In this document: one piece after another, positions 49,472-58,534 of the stretch | How the letters are laid out: each line of letters begins with the position of its first letter | How positions within the stretch are numbered: the first letter of the stretch is position 1 | Source: Pseudobacter sp. | GTDB taxonomy: Bacteria; Bacteroidota; Bacteroidia; Chitinophagales; Chitinophagaceae | Reading direction: 5' to 3' | Length of the DNA: 64,000 bases | NCBI GenBank assembly: GCA_017849455.1 | Contig: JAFIGX010000014.1 | Location: 186,001-250,000, forward strand | The notes under the pieces: model-generated | Databases searched by the model: none | The model's input: the letters and a program-made list of their open reading frames with translations, nothing else | What the model was told of the DNA's origin: nothing | Position numbers and translations under genes: made by a program

Positions 49472-51973
49472 TTATTCTCCGCCTTTCACGCGGTTCTGTT
49501 CTTCACTGGCTCCTCTCCTGCGCTGCCCGTTATTGTTGTTACTCTTGATGGGCTTCCCGAAACGGTAGGTCAGCGTAAGGTTCACCACTCTGTTATCACG
49601 TCTATTGGTAAACGTAGCTTCGGTGGATTTGAAGTTGATCTGTCCTCTCGGGATCTGGGTATAGAAAATGTCCCGCACGTTCAGCTTGACGGTCCCTTTG
49701 CCATCCAACACCTGTTTGGAGACGCCGGCCCCCAACTGGCCCATCGGCTCAAGTTGTATCTGGCCTTCGATGCCTTTTGTGCGTGCCCATCCACTCAGTT
49801 CGGCGCTCCAGCCTTTATCGAAGCGGAATTGGTTGTTGATGCTCATCATAAGGTTGCCGGCTTCCACCTGGATATCTTCGCCATATAATTTTCCACTGTA
49901 TTTGTTGTAATTGTAGTTCGTGTAAATATTGGTGGAGAACCATTTTACCGGTTGTAGCTGAAGGTTCACCGAAATACCTGCATTTTGTCTTCTCCCGATA
50001 TTTCCCTGTCGCACGATGGTGCCATATCCTTTTCCGCCGCCTGGCAGGGAATCCTGGTCGAATATTTCATTGAACAGGTCGGTGGTGGCGCTATAGTTGA
50101 GCGTAGTGGTCAGGAATCCTTTGAAGATATGGGTCAGCTCGAAGTTGTTGGAATACTGCGGCCGCAGGAACGGGTTGCCAACTCCGTACGTGTATTTATC
50201 GATGAAGAACATGAATGGGTTCATATTCTGGTAATTGGGCCGGTCGATCCGGCGGCCGTAGGAAATGCCGAACTGGTGGTCCTTGCTGGCTTTGAAGCTG
50301 ACATATACGGTGGGGAACAATCCGTCGTACGACCGTTTGAAGGAGGAATCTTTTCTTTCGGGATTGCCGTATTGCAGCCCATTGTAGTTGGTATTCTCAT
50401 AGCGTAGACCTGTCTGCAAACCCCATTTGGGGCTCAATTGTGTACTGAGACTGATATAGGCGGCATTGATATTTTCCTTGTATTTGAAAAAGTTGGTCTT
50501 GCCATAATCGGGTGTCCATTTCATTTCTTCAGGATCTGCACTGACCAGGGAGCCGGTAAAATAATTCGCTTTGCTGTCGTTCACCACATAACTCGATTTC
50601 AGTCCCATTTCCAGTTTCGTTTCTTTGTTGATCGGGTGTGTATAATCGGTCTTGGCCGAATAGATACTGATGGTGGCCGGCAGATCGCCCATCAGGCGCT
50701 CGTCGTATTTTTTAGTCCATTCCGGTGTGAGCGTCGTATTGAGGAACTGTTGAGCGTTGGAGATACCATACAACACGTAATCCAGGTCTGCCGTGAGCTC
50801 GCGGCCGGTAGTATCGAACTGGTGGCGCATATTGAGGTTCACGCTGGCGTTCCTCCATATTTCTCTCATGGTGTTATTGGCCTGCACGATGGAATCGGTA
50901 ATAGATTGCGGGTTCTTCAGGTAGCTGGTATTCACACCGAGCGTGGAAGAAGGATTGTAGAATCCGCTGAACACGACGCCGAGGGTCGTTTTATCGGTGA
51001 GAAAATAATCGAGGCCGATCTTCAGGTTATTATTCAGGTTCCTTCTGCGCATCAGCGTGCTCTGTTCGAAGATGGCTTTGGTGCTCTGGTCGTCGTTCTT
51101 ATAACGGCGGTAGATATCGAGCTCCTGGAAATTATTGTTACGGTTGAAGCTGTAATTGCTGAACAGGTTTATTTTGCCGTTGCGGTAATTCAGGCTAAGG
51201 CTTTCATTGGTCTTTGCATATACACCCTGCCCATACCCTGCGCTCACATTGCCATTGAAACCTTTTATCTTGTTCTTCTTCGTTCTGATATTGATGATCC
51301 CTGAATTGCCGGAGGCATCGTATTTGGCCGGCGGATTGGTCATGATCTCGATCGTTTCGAGTTGGGAAGCCTGCATGCCTCTCAGCATGTTGGCCAGTTC
51401 CGATGAGGAAAGATAGGTAGGCCGTCCATCGAGCATGATCATCACTCCCTGTTTACCTTTCAGGCTGATATTACCGTCTTTGTCGACCTGCACGCCGGGC
51501 GCTTTCTCCAGCACTTCGAGCGCATTGGCCCCTACATTGGTCACGGACGCGTCTACGTTCAATACCGTTTTATCGATCTTTTGCTCGATCATCGGCTTCA
51601 CGGCAGTAATGGTCACTGCAACGAGTTCCTTTGAAATGGAGGCGATGGTGATCACCGGCAGGTCGAGCACAGGTGTTGTATTGCCCAATTCGAATAAATG
51701 GCTATAGGATTTGCTATAGCCAACAGCCGATACGGCTACCAGGTATTTACCCTGAGGTGTGTTCTCGAATATGAAATTTCCAGATTTATCCGAAACGGAT
51801 GTTTTAAGGACGCTTGAATCGGCAGCCCGAAGCAGGGAGATGGTCGCTGCATTGAGCCCCGGTCCTTTGGCATCTGCTACCCTGCCCCTGATGGCGCCAG
51901 GTGTTTGGGCATTGACTATCAGTGGCAGGATAACAATACCAAGGATGTTGAATAGTTGAAGTAGCTTTCTCAT
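49472..51973 (-). CDS. Outer-membrane beta-barrel protein with carboxypeptidase-regulatory-like N-terminus (copy 2)
   Basis: The start at 51973 (MRKLLQLFNILGIVILPLIV, signal peptide) is preferred to a start 27 codons upstream. The 833-residue product has the same architecture as copy 1: IRGRVADAKGPGLNAATISL, IEQKIDKTVLNVDASVTNVG, GVMIMLDGRPTYLSSSELAN, then KYDASGNSGIINIRTKKNK and a long barrel. Copies 1 and 2 are clearly paralogous and tandem, and both belong to the TonB-dependent-receptor-like group. Its promoter region carries a palindrome at 52032-52052, suggesting separate regulation from copy 1. The ligand is unknown. Confidence 0.9.
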   Translation of the reverse strand: MRKLLQLFNILGIVILPLIVNAQTPGAIRGRVADAKGPGLNAATISLLRAADSSVLKTSVSDKSGNFIFENTPQGKYLVAVSAVGYSKSYSHLFELGNTTPVLDLPVITIASISKELVAVTITAVKPMIEQKIDKTVLNVDASVTNVGANALEVLEKAPGVQVDKDGNISLKGKQGVMIMLDGRPTYLSSSELANMLRGMQASQLETIEIMTNPPAKYDASGNSGIINIRTKKNKIKGFNGNVSAGYGQGVYAKTNESLSLNYRNGKINLFSNYSFNRNNNFQELDIYRRYKNDDQSTKAIFEQSTLMRRRNLNNNLKIGLDYFLTDKTTLGVVFSGFYNPSSTLGVNTSYLKNPQSITDSIVQANNTMREIWRNASVNLNMRHQFDTTGRELTADLDYVLYGISNAQQFLNTTLTPEWTKKYDERLMGDLPATISIYSAKTDYTHPINKETKLEMGLKSSYVVNDSKANYFTGSLVSADPEEMKWTPDYGKTNFFKYKENINAAYISLSTQLSPKWGLQTGLRYENTNYNGLQYGNPERKDSSFKRSYDGLFPTVYVSFKASKDHQFGISYGRRIDRPNYQNMNPFMFFIDKYTYGVGNPFLRPQYSNNFELTHIFKGFLTTTLNYSATTDLFNEIFDQDSLPGGGKGYGTIVRQGNIGRRQNAGISVNLQLQPVKWFSTNIYTNYNYNKYSGKLYGEDIQVEAGNLMMSINNQFRFDKGWSAELSGWARTKGIEGQIQLEPMGQLGAGVSKQVLDGKGTVKLNVRDIFYTQIPRGQINFKSTEATFTNRRDNRVVNLTLTYRFGKPIKSNNNNGQRRRGASEEQNRVKGGE

Positions 51974-52022
51974 GGCTATAGTTCTAATAATTGTTTGATA
52001 CTTTGTCTTAATGATTACAGTC

Positions 52023-52054
52023 CAAAAATAAGTACTATGTTTTGCATAGTACAA
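52023..52054 (-). promoter_or_regulatory. Promoter of the copy-2 receptor with a palindrome between -33 and -7
   Basis: On the minus strand TTG (52052-52054) and TATTTTTG (52023-52030) match the Bacteroidota promoter with a 21-nt spacer, 49 nt before the start. A perfect 8-bp inverted repeat, GTACTATG-N5-CATAGTAC (52032-52052), fills the spacer. Such placement suits repression by a dimeric regulator, for example of the PadR type, but no regulator gene is adjacent. Confidence 0.65.
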
Positions 52055-52207
52055 TGCCTTGGGTTCAATGGTTGATTTTACTGATAACCGGAAAATAAAG
52101 GGAACATGGGTTGGACGAACAGCGGTCCAATGAGGTTACAGCCCTGAGCCGTTCAGGGATGAATGGAAAGAAAATAGAGATTGGCGGTAAAAATGACTAT
52201 ATCCTCC

Positions 52208-53491
52208 TTAAGCGGGCTTTTTCTTCGTGAAAAAGAGGTACAGCCCAATACCAGCGATCACCAGCAAGGTGGAGATGATCTCAGCCTGGGTGGGGTGGAA
52301 CCCGCCGATATCATATTTGGTATTGACGCGGATCTTTTCAACGAAGAAACGCTCGATACCATTTATAATAAGGTAAACAGCGAACATGGTGCCCGGCACT
52401 TTGAAGCGACGGCGGAAAGTCCATAATAGCATGAAAAAGATAAGACAGGTGACCGTTTCATAGAAGGGTGTGGGAAACACCGGCACCGGCAATTGAGAAC
52501 AATATTGTTGTCCGGTACATCCGGCGATCGGGGTGCCTTCATTGATCACGTTGTGCGGATAGGGATAAGCGATCATCCAATCGGGCAGCCAGCCGGGCGC
52601 TTTCACACGCTTATGGTGTACTCCTTCGAGAGAGAGTGTGTTGAATGTTTTCAGGTAGAAATTCTTGTTTTGCTCCAGCGTTGCGCGGAAAGTGGCTGTA
52701 TCTGCGAGGGCAACTTTCGAATCGGGCGTAGTGATATAGGCGCTGTTGAGAATGCCCCAGTCGCCATCCCCGGAAACCTGGCAGCCGATCCGGCCGATGG
52801 CATAAGCGATCAGGAGGCCCGGCGCCACTGCATCACAAAGATGTCTGAAGCCGATCTTGTGTTTACGTGCATAGATCCAGATAGCGGCGGCTGCGCAGAT
52901 CAACCCGCCATAAAAAGTAAGTCCGCTGAACGACAGCAACGCTTCCACCGGGTTACGCACAAATTCATTCCAGTTCTCGAGATTGTGAAATATTTTGGCG
53001 CCGAGAAACCCGAACAGGGCTGCATAGATCACGAGGTCTCCTACCCTGTCGTGCGGCCATATACGGATGGTGCGTTCTTCGGGCTGTGCCAGTTTTTGTT
53101 TATTCTTTTCATACCATTTGATACCTGCGAACAGCAAGCCGGCAATAATACCTGCCGGCCAGTTACCTTCACCGGAAAATATGAATTCCTGCGGATCGGC
53201 GGTGCTGCTATTATCGGCGAGGAAAAGCCCCAGTATCTTATAACCCAGCAGGAACCCCAGGAAAAAATTAAGCAGGAGTTCCGTCATCCCTGCCGGTTTT
53301 CCCACCATGATCTTCACATCTTTTCCCACCAGTAATCCCGCACGCTCCTTGCGTTTCAGCTCTTTGGTCAGCACCCAGGCCGCTGCCAGGAAGGCGATAG
53401 CTACAAAGAAACCGAAAGAGTTGATGAAACGGAGACCGGGGAGGTTAATGCCGAAAAGATCCTTGAATGCGTAGTACAGGTTGGGATACAT
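52208..53491 (-). CDS. lgt: Prolipoprotein diacylglyceryl transferase
   Basis: Transfers diacylglycerol to the lipobox cysteine of prolipoproteins at the inner membrane. The start at 53491 (MYPNLYYAFKDLFGINLPGL) is preferred and gives 427 residues, longer than the usual ~280 because of insertions in the middle and C-terminal part (residues about 240-330). Seven hydrophobic helices and the signature YAIGRIGCQVSGDGDWG are present. Confidence 0.93.
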   Translation of the reverse strand: MYPNLYYAFKDLFGINLPGLRFINSFGFFVAIAFLAAAWVLTKELKRKERAGLLVGKDVKIMVGKPAGMTELLLNFFLGFLLGYKILGLFLADNSSTADPQEFIFSGEGNWPAGIIAGLLFAGIKWYEKNKQKLAQPEERTIRIWPHDRVGDLVIYAALFGFLGAKIFHNLENWNEFVRNPVEALLSFSGLTFYGGLICAAAAIWIYARKHKIGFRHLCDAVAPGLLIAYAIGRIGCQVSGDGDWGILNSAYITTPDSKVALADTATFRATLEQNKNFYLKTFNTLSLEGVHHKRVKAPGWLPDWMIAYPYPHNVINEGTPIAGCTGQQYCSQLPVPVFPTPFYETVTCLIFFMLLWTFRRRFKVPGTMFAVYLIINGIERFFVEKIRVNTKYDIGGFHPTQAEIISTLLVIAGIGLYLFFTKKKPA

Positions 53492-53540
53492 GTAGGTATA
53501 GTATAATTGAAAGTGCAATGATAAGGAAAGCTGGCCAATG

Positions 53541-53567
53541 AAAAAACCCTCCCATGAATGAGAGGGT
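53541..53567 (-). terminator. Intrinsic terminator of the bacilliredoxin gene
   Basis: ACCCTC (53546-53551) and GAGGGT (53562-53567) form a short stem with a 10-nt loop, followed on the minus strand by T6 (53541-53546). It lies about 40 nt after the bacilliredoxin stop and before lgt. Confidence 0.7.
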
Positions 53568-53606
53568 AACCACTATGAACAAAGCTGAACTAATCAGCAA
53601 CATTCC

Positions 53607-54020
53607 TTAACAATATTGATCGAAAGCGGCGATCAGGTTATGCGCGATCATCTGCGCCGGCCTGCCTTCGATCTGGTGCCTCTCGATAAAATGGACCAGT
53701 TCCCCATTCTTGAACAGGGCAATAGCCGGTGAAGAGGGCGGATAAGGCAATAAATGCTCACGCAATTTCTTGACGGCATCGATATCGAACCCGGCAAAGC
53801 TGGTGCTGAGGAAATCAGGCTTTTTGGAGGAATTGGCTACCGCCATCAGTACGCCAGGACGGGCAGAACCGGCCGAACAACCACAAACTGAATTGATCAT
53901 GACCAGTGTAGTGCCTTTTTTCTGCAATTGATCGTCGACTTCCTGGGAAGTTAAGAGCTCGCTAAAACCATGGTCGGTCAGCTCTTCTTTCATCGGTGTT
54001 ACTATTTCTGCCGGATACAT
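53607..54020 (-). CDS. BrxA/BrxB-family bacilliredoxin
   Basis: A 137-residue thioredoxin-fold protein starting MYPAEIVTPMKEELTDHGF, with NSVCGCSAGSARPGV (Cys46 and Cys48, the CGC motif) and a C-terminal cysteine. In Firmicutes such proteins remove bacillithiol from modified proteins. Many Bacteroidota make bacillithiol, so a similar role is likely but not shown. It is followed by lgt on the same strand. Confidence 0.9.
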   Translation of the reverse strand: MYPAEIVTPMKEELTDHGFSELLTSQEVDDQLQKKGTTLVMINSVCGCSAGSARPGVLMAVANSSKKPDFLSTSFAGFDIDAVKKLREHLLPYPPSSPAIALFKNGELVHFIERHQIEGRPAQMIAHNLIAAFDQYC

Positions 54021-54260
54021 TTTTTTATGTTTTTGATTCGGATGTAGAACGCAAATCTAGGTAAAAAGGTTGATTTGGGCTTTGAATAATCAAAAAACTG
54101 CAATTGTGACATGATTTTTAAGTAATGACTGCAATTGTGTCCTGATGGATATTGATAACGAGACTGCCCGGCAGAAAAAGGCCCTGATTTTTGACATGGT
54201 ACGCCATTTGAAAAAAGACTAACCGTACAAGCAATCAATAAACTTAAAAAAGTATACACT

Positions 54261-54692
54261 ATGGCACTTGTCAAATTCAACAACCGGATCAGCAATTCAG
54301 TATTCGATGAATTGTTCAATCATTTCCCTGCTACCTGGACCAACGGATGGAAAGACAATTATTTTCATTTCCCTCCCGTGAACATTCATGAAACAAAAGA
54401 TGCCTATCATCTCGAGCTGAATGCAGCAGGATTGTCTAAAGAAGATTTTCAATTGAACGTAGAAGATGGTTTATTAACCATTGCCTTTGAGAAGAAGGAA
54501 GAAACAAAATCCGAAGACTACAAAACTGTTCGTCGTGAATTCTCGCAACGCAGTTTTAAACGCAGCTTCCATCTGGATGAATCAGTGGATACCGATAATA
54601 TCCAGGCCAAATACGAGAACGGTGTGCTGAAATTACACCTGCCGAAGAAAGAGCAGACAAAAGCTGCTACCAAACAAATTAACATTCAATAA
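54261..54692 (+). CDS. Small heat shock protein (Hsp20/alpha-crystallin)
   Basis: A 143-residue ATP-independent chaperone. The alpha-crystallin domain covers about residues 38-135: PPVNIHETKDAYHLELNAAG, LSKEDFQLNVEDGLLTIAFE, and the closing YENGVLKLHLPKKE with the GxL signature. A short N-terminal region and a C-terminal KAATKQINIQ tail with an IxI-like motif (INI) complete it. A good terminator follows at 54745-54776. Confidence 0.96.
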   Translation: MALVKFNNRISNSVFDELFNHFPATWTNGWKDNYFHFPPVNIHETKDAYHLELNAAGLSKEDFQLNVEDGLLTIAFEKKEETKSEDYKTVRREFSQRSFKRSFHLDESVDTDNIQAKYENGVLKLHLPKKEQTKAATKQINIQ

Positions 54693-54744
54693 TTAAAGGA
54701 AAATTAAATTTTCTATTTCATAAGCAGTTGGTTTTGGTTTAAGT

Positions 54745-54776
54745 CCCATCCCGGTTTCTACCAGGATGGGTTTTTT
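54745..54776 (+). terminator. Intrinsic terminator of the Hsp20 gene
   Basis: CCCATCC (54745-54751) and GGATGGG (54764-54770) form a stem with a 12-nt loop followed by T6 (54771-54776), about 50 nt after the Hsp20 stop. Confidence 0.8.
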
Positions 54777-54823
54777 ATTGTTTTGTGTTAACTTCGGCCA
54801 CGATTTTACCATAACATGAGATC

Positions 54824-56116
54824 ATGCTAAAGACCCGTATCTGCAAAATCACCTTTTTGGTTATAATACTGATTAGTCCTTTTGCCAGGATGGCCGCACA
54901 GGAAAACCGTTCGGACACCCTCAAAAAACCGGCTGACACCATCCCAGTGCCACATGATTCCGTCGAAGTGGCTACCAGGATCAAAAACCTGACCCCCTAC
55001 TTCACCCTTCCTGTCGATTCCGTGTTGAATTATAACCTGGAGCTGAATAAGGATGAATCCAAATATTACTGGTACCTGCGTAATTCGCCTGTCGGGCTCC
55101 GGATCAATAAAGACAATGGGATGCTCACCTTCAAGGCCGAGAAGTCCTATTTTCTCTCCGGCCGCCTGAAATACGACCAGGAATACCGCGTGCAGGTGGG
55201 CGTCCAGAACCTTGATAATCCTATCGACAGGGTGGATACTTTTTTTGCCGTGGTCTTTTATAATACGGAGATCATCCCTTCCAAATTGAAGCCTTCCGTG
55301 AGCACAACCCTTACAGTGGAAGAAGGCGATACCGTTGCCTTCAAAGTGCAGTGTGAAGATGGCAGCTTCCCCATCGAAAATATTACCTTCTTTGCCAATA
55401 CACCCCTGAAGAATTTCACCCAGGTGAAAAAATGCGATGATGATTTCATCTGGACGGTGCCTTACGATTTCGTGAAGGATACGGATTCCGGCAAAGTGCG
55501 ATTGCTTAACCTGAGCTTCGTGGGCGCCAATAAATTCATGGTCAAGGATACGGCCATCGTGCGCATCATTGTAAAAGATGCCCTGAACTATCCACTGGCC
55601 GTACAGGAATACAATATGCAGGTGCGAAATATCAACACCTATATCCTCCAACTGAAATATTCTTTCCTTCAACTGGATAAACGGGTACGCAACGTAAAGA
55701 ATACCCGCACCTCTTTCGATATTACCGGCTCCACCACCGCGCTTACCGGAAGCATCCTCTCTTCTTCCTCTTCAACCAATAGCCAGCAGGTAGGCAAGGT
55801 TTTGCCCAGTGTAGGTGTTTCACTGGTGCCGATCAAGGAAGCCGTGGCCCCCCAAAAAGTGTTCGACCAGAACCAGGCTTCACTGGTGCGAAGCTCCATC
55901 AAGCGACTGGATTATATTGTGCGCGATAATAATCTCGTGGGAGAAAGAGACCCGGATATCACCAAAAAGACAGCCAAATTGAAAGAAGAATTGAAACAGA
56001 TCCAGATCCAGTTGATCGATATCCCGATCGTAGATACCAACGATATGACGGAGGAAGAGCTGAACCAGTATTTCAACAGTCCGAAAGTGACCAGGAAATA
56101 CAGGTTGAAAAAATAG
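54824..56116 (+). CDS. Hypothetical exported protein with Ig/cadherin-like segments
   Basis: This 430-residue protein starts with a signal peptide (CKITFLVIILISPFARMAAQ). The first half has repeated beta-rich segments: YNLELNKDESKYYWYLRNSP, then GLRINKDNGMLTFKAEKSYF, and TLTVEEGDTVAFKVQCEDGS, reminiscent of cadherin- or Ig-like folds. A Ser/Thr-rich linker (ILSSSSSTNSQQ) and a helical C-terminus follow. No family is recognised, and a periplasmic or surface role is inferred. Confidence 0.75.
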   Translation: MLKTRICKITFLVIILISPFARMAAQENRSDTLKKPADTIPVPHDSVEVATRIKNLTPYFTLPVDSVLNYNLELNKDESKYYWYLRNSPVGLRINKDNGMLTFKAEKSYFLSGRLKYDQEYRVQVGVQNLDNPIDRVDTFFAVVFYNTEIIPSKLKPSVSTTLTVEEGDTVAFKVQCEDGSFPIENITFFANTPLKNFTQVKKCDDDFIWTVPYDFVKDTDSGKVRLLNLSFVGANKFMVKDTAIVRIIVKDALNYPLAVQEYNMQVRNINTYILQLKYSFLQLDKRVRNVKNTRTSFDITGSTTALTGSILSSSSSTNSQQVGKVLPSVGVSLVPIKEAVAPQKVFDQNQASLVRSSIKRLDYIVRDNNLVGERDPDITKKTAKLKEELKQIQIQLIDIPIVDTNDMTEEELNQYFNSPKVTRKYRLKK

Positions 56117-56125
56117 CCCGGGTGG

Positions 56126-56398
56126 TCAATCGCATTCCCCTTTGTCCTGTTTGCTCACCGTTTCTGCGAACGACTGTACCGGTACATTTTTGATGGTCGT
56201 CTTACCACCTTTATTCACAGCAATGGTCTGGAGTATGGCGCTATCTGCAAATGCTTTTTGCACCAATACCCCGTCCGAGTTGTTCATCCCTTCGAATAAA
56301 AGGTTCACGGCAGCCTTTACTGAATCTTCAGTGGATTGTGCATGCAGATAAAAAGCAGGGAGCAACAGCACTGTTAACAATAATACAATTCGGCCCAT
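56126..56398 (-). CDS. NTF2/SnoaL-like protein, C-terminally truncated
   Basis: The start at 56398 (MGRIVLLLTVLLLPAFYLHA) gives a signal peptide and a 90-residue product. It shows the opening of the secreted nuclear-transport-factor-2-like family: TEDSVKAAVNLLFEGMNNSD, VQKAFADSAILQTIAVNKGG, and FAETVSKQDKGECD at the end. Family members continue for about 50-60 more residues after the K-x-x-LDERI point, at which this one stops. The stop is 10 nt from the end of the convergent gene. It is probably a truncated remnant. Confidence 0.65.
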   Translation of the reverse strand: MGRIVLLLTVLLLPAFYLHAQSTEDSVKAAVNLLFEGMNNSDGVLVQKAFADSAILQTIAVNKGGKTTIKNVPVQSFAETVSKQDKGECD

Positions 56399-56459
56399 GT
56401 TAATGGAATTAACTGTTTCTGGCAAATGAGTTGGCATATTTAATATAAACCGAACAGTT

Positions 56460-56909
56460 ATGAATGCCTCATCTTTTACACAGGCGGCTGTAGCCGCAGC
56501 GCTTACCGTACTGGCCGTGAGTTGCAGTACTGCCAACAGCACGCGTAGTTACCCGGAAGACCGCCCGGTGGTGGTGGTCGACGGACGACCTGGCCATATC
56601 CCTCCGGGGCAAATGAAAAAATACGAGCGTTATGAATACAGGCGGTACCCACTCATCGTGGTCCGCACACCTTCGATCGTCATTCAACGTTATAGTGATG
56701 GCCGCGACTGTTATGTGAACCCGGCAGGATATTATTACTGGAAAGGGTTCGACAACAGGTTTTACCTGGATGAAAGGTATCTGTCGCGCGTCGATTACAA
56801 CGACAGGGATTACCGCGACTGGAAGTACAAAGGCAAATATTACAAGGAACGTGGCCGAGGCCATGGCAGGTATAAAGACAGGGACAGGGATGACGACGAC
56901 GATCGTTAA
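56460..56909 (+). CDS. Small charged lipoprotein
   Basis: A 149-residue protein with a lipoprotein signal peptide (ALTVLAVSC, lipobox cysteine at about residue 22). The mature part is rich in Tyr, Arg and Asp, with RYEYRRYPLIVVRTPSIVI, PAGYYYWKGFDNRFYLDERY and a C-terminal run of K/R/D residues ending in DRDRDDDDDR. No family is recognised. The composition suggests a surface or periplasmic binding role. A shared terminator with the convergent speA gene follows. Confidence 0.75.
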   Translation: MNASSFTQAAVAAALTVLAVSCSTANSTRSYPEDRPVVVVDGRPGHIPPGQMKKYERYEYRRYPLIVVRTPSIVIQRYSDGRDCYVNPAGYYYWKGFDNRFYLDERYLSRVDYNDRDYRDWKYKGKYYKERGRGHGRYKDRDRDDDDDR

Positions 56910-56932
56910 AATTGGAATGGCCTGAATGAAAA

Positions 56933-56967
56933 ACGGGGCGCAGGATATCAAAAGTCCGGCGCCCCGT
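56933..56967. terminator. Bidirectional terminator between the lipoprotein and speA genes
   Basis: ACGGGGCGC (56933-56941) and GCGCCCCGT (56959-56967) form a perfect 9-bp stem between two converging genes. A strong T-tract is lacking on either side. Confidence 0.65.
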
Positions 56968-56986
56968 TGTATTATATCGGGCTGGT

Positions 56987-58381
56987 TCAATACCCCAGTA
57001 TCTTCAACATACTTTGGGCTGTTTGTTCCTTGGCATATACCCAATCGGTGAGTTTGCCATTCTTATCATAACCAACGATCACATGCTTGGGCGATGGGAT
57101 GAGGCAATGCTTGATGCCGCCATAGCCGCTGATCTGGTCCTGGTAAGCGCCGGTATGGAAAAAGCCTACACGCAGCGGTTCCCCATTGGTGATCTTGGGC
57201 AGGAACACTTCATTCACATGCTCTTCCGAATCGTAATAATCGTGGCTGTCGCAGGTGATGCCACCGAGCACTACCCGCTGGTATTCCTGGTCCCATTTGT
57301 TGACCGGCAGCATCAGGAATTTTTCACCGATGCCCCAGGTATCGGGTAAGGTGGTGATGAAAGAAGAATCGATCATATACCAGATCTCACGGTCGTTCTG
57401 CATCTTCTGGCCGATCACACTGTAAATATGCGCCATGCTCTCTCCTACCGTATAGCTGCCGAACTCGGTGAAGATATGCGGCATCGGTACGTTGTTCTTC
57501 TTGCAGGCTTTCTTGATATTCCCTACGATCTCGTTGATCATGAACTGGTAGTCGTATTCGAATCCCAGTGAGTGTTTGATGGGGAAGCCGCCGCCGATAT
57601 TGATGGAATCCAGTTCAGGACAGATCTTCTTCAACTGGCAATAAAGGTTGATCACTTTATTGAGCTCGCTCCAATAATAGATATCGTCTTTGATCCCTTT
57701 GTTCAGGAAGATATGGAGCATCTTCAACTGGAAGCGGTCTTCATTGCCTTCGATCTTATCTACATAAAATTCCAGCACATCCCTTGCCCTGAACCCGAGC
57801 CTGGAGGTATAGAAAGGAAAGGTAGGTTCTTCTTCCGCTGCCACGCGGATGCCCAGTTTGAAGGGCACTTTTACCGATTTCTTGTATTGCTGGAGCTCAT
57901 CCTTGTTATCGAGCACAGGCACCACATTCTTGAACCCGCTGTTGAGCAGGCTGGCAATGCGGCTGGTATAGCTCTTTTGCTTGTAGCCGTTACAGATAAT
58001 AAAAGTGTCTTTGGTGATCTTCTTCCTGGCGTACAGCTTCTTGATGATCTCGATATCGTAGGCGTAGGAGGTCTCGAGGTGAATATCGTGTTTCAGGGCT
58101 TCCTCTACCACAAAGGAGAAATGGGAGCTTTTGGTACAATAGCAATAGTTGTACTCTCCTTCGTAGCGGTGCTTTTTGATGGCATTGGCAAACATTTTCT
58201 TCGCCTTTTTGATCTGCATCCCGATCTTGGGAAGATAGGTCAGCTTCATGGGCGTGCCATACTTTTCAATGAGCCCTGTCAGATCGAGTCCGTTAAAGAA
58301 GAGGTTACCTTCTTTCACATCAAATCCTTCCTGGGGGAAATTAAAGGTTTGCTGCACCAGGTCGGTGTACGAGTTGTTCAT
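56987..58381 (-). CDS. speA: Arginine decarboxylase (PLP, alanine-racemase fold)
   Basis: A 464-residue PLP-dependent decarboxylase of the Bacteroidota type, starting MNNSYTDLVQQTFNFPQEGF. The PLP lysine is expected in NYCYCTKSSHFSF. Further motifs are INIGGGFPIKHS and EFGSYTVGESMAHI, with GGITCDSHDYY and a late VGFFHTGAYQDQISGYGGIK, which holds the Cys/Asp and Tyr of the active site. It makes agmatine for polyamine synthesis and is shorter than E. coli SpeA because the C-terminal insertions are absent. The substrate assignment is from family similarity. Confidence 0.82.
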   Translation of the reverse strand: MNNSYTDLVQQTFNFPQEGFDVKEGNLFFNGLDLTGLIEKYGTPMKLTYLPKIGMQIKKAKKMFANAIKKHRYEGEYNYCYCTKSSHFSFVVEEALKHDIHLETSYAYDIEIIKKLYARKKITKDTFIICNGYKQKSYTSRIASLLNSGFKNVVPVLDNKDELQQYKKSVKVPFKLGIRVAAEEEPTFPFYTSRLGFRARDVLEFYVDKIEGNEDRFQLKMLHIFLNKGIKDDIYYWSELNKVINLYCQLKKICPELDSINIGGGFPIKHSLGFEYDYQFMINEIVGNIKKACKKNNVPMPHIFTEFGSYTVGESMAHIYSVIGQKMQNDREIWYMIDSSFITTLPDTWGIGEKFLMLPVNKWDQEYQRVVLGGITCDSHDYYDSEEHVNEVFLPKITNGEPLRVGFFHTGAYQDQISGYGGIKHCLIPSPKHVIVGYDKNGKLTDWVYAKEQTAQSMLKILGY

Positions 58382-58451
58382 GTACTGATTAGGATTGCTG
58401 ATGGTGGTGGATTTAATTGGTTAGAACTACTACAGATGCGGAAACAGTTTA

Positions 58452-58481
58452 CAAAAATAAATGTTTGTCCGATTTTACAAA
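58452..58481 (-). promoter_or_regulatory. Promoter of speA
   Basis: On the minus strand TTTG (58478-58481), an 18-nt spacer and TATTTTTG (58452-58459) match the Bacteroidota consensus, 71 nt before the speA start and directly beyond the rplT terminator. Confidence 0.6.
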
Positions 58482-58482
58482 T

Positions 58483-58510
58483 AAAAAAAACCGGGTGTTA
58501 ACACCCGGTT
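58483..58510 (-). terminator. Intrinsic terminator of the L35-L20 operon
   Basis: AACCGGGTGTT and AACACCCGGTT (58489-58510) form a perfect, loop-free 11-bp palindrome, followed on the minus strand by a T8 tract (58483-58490). It lies 25 nt after the rplT stop. Confidence 0.85.
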
Positions 58511-58534
58511 CATATTGGCTAGTAATTATGATGC

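Noticed and set aside
54827-55672. Minus-strand open frame opposite the exported protein
   Set aside because: The plus-strand frame has a signal peptide and beta-rich repeats; the minus frame has neither and shows shadow composition.
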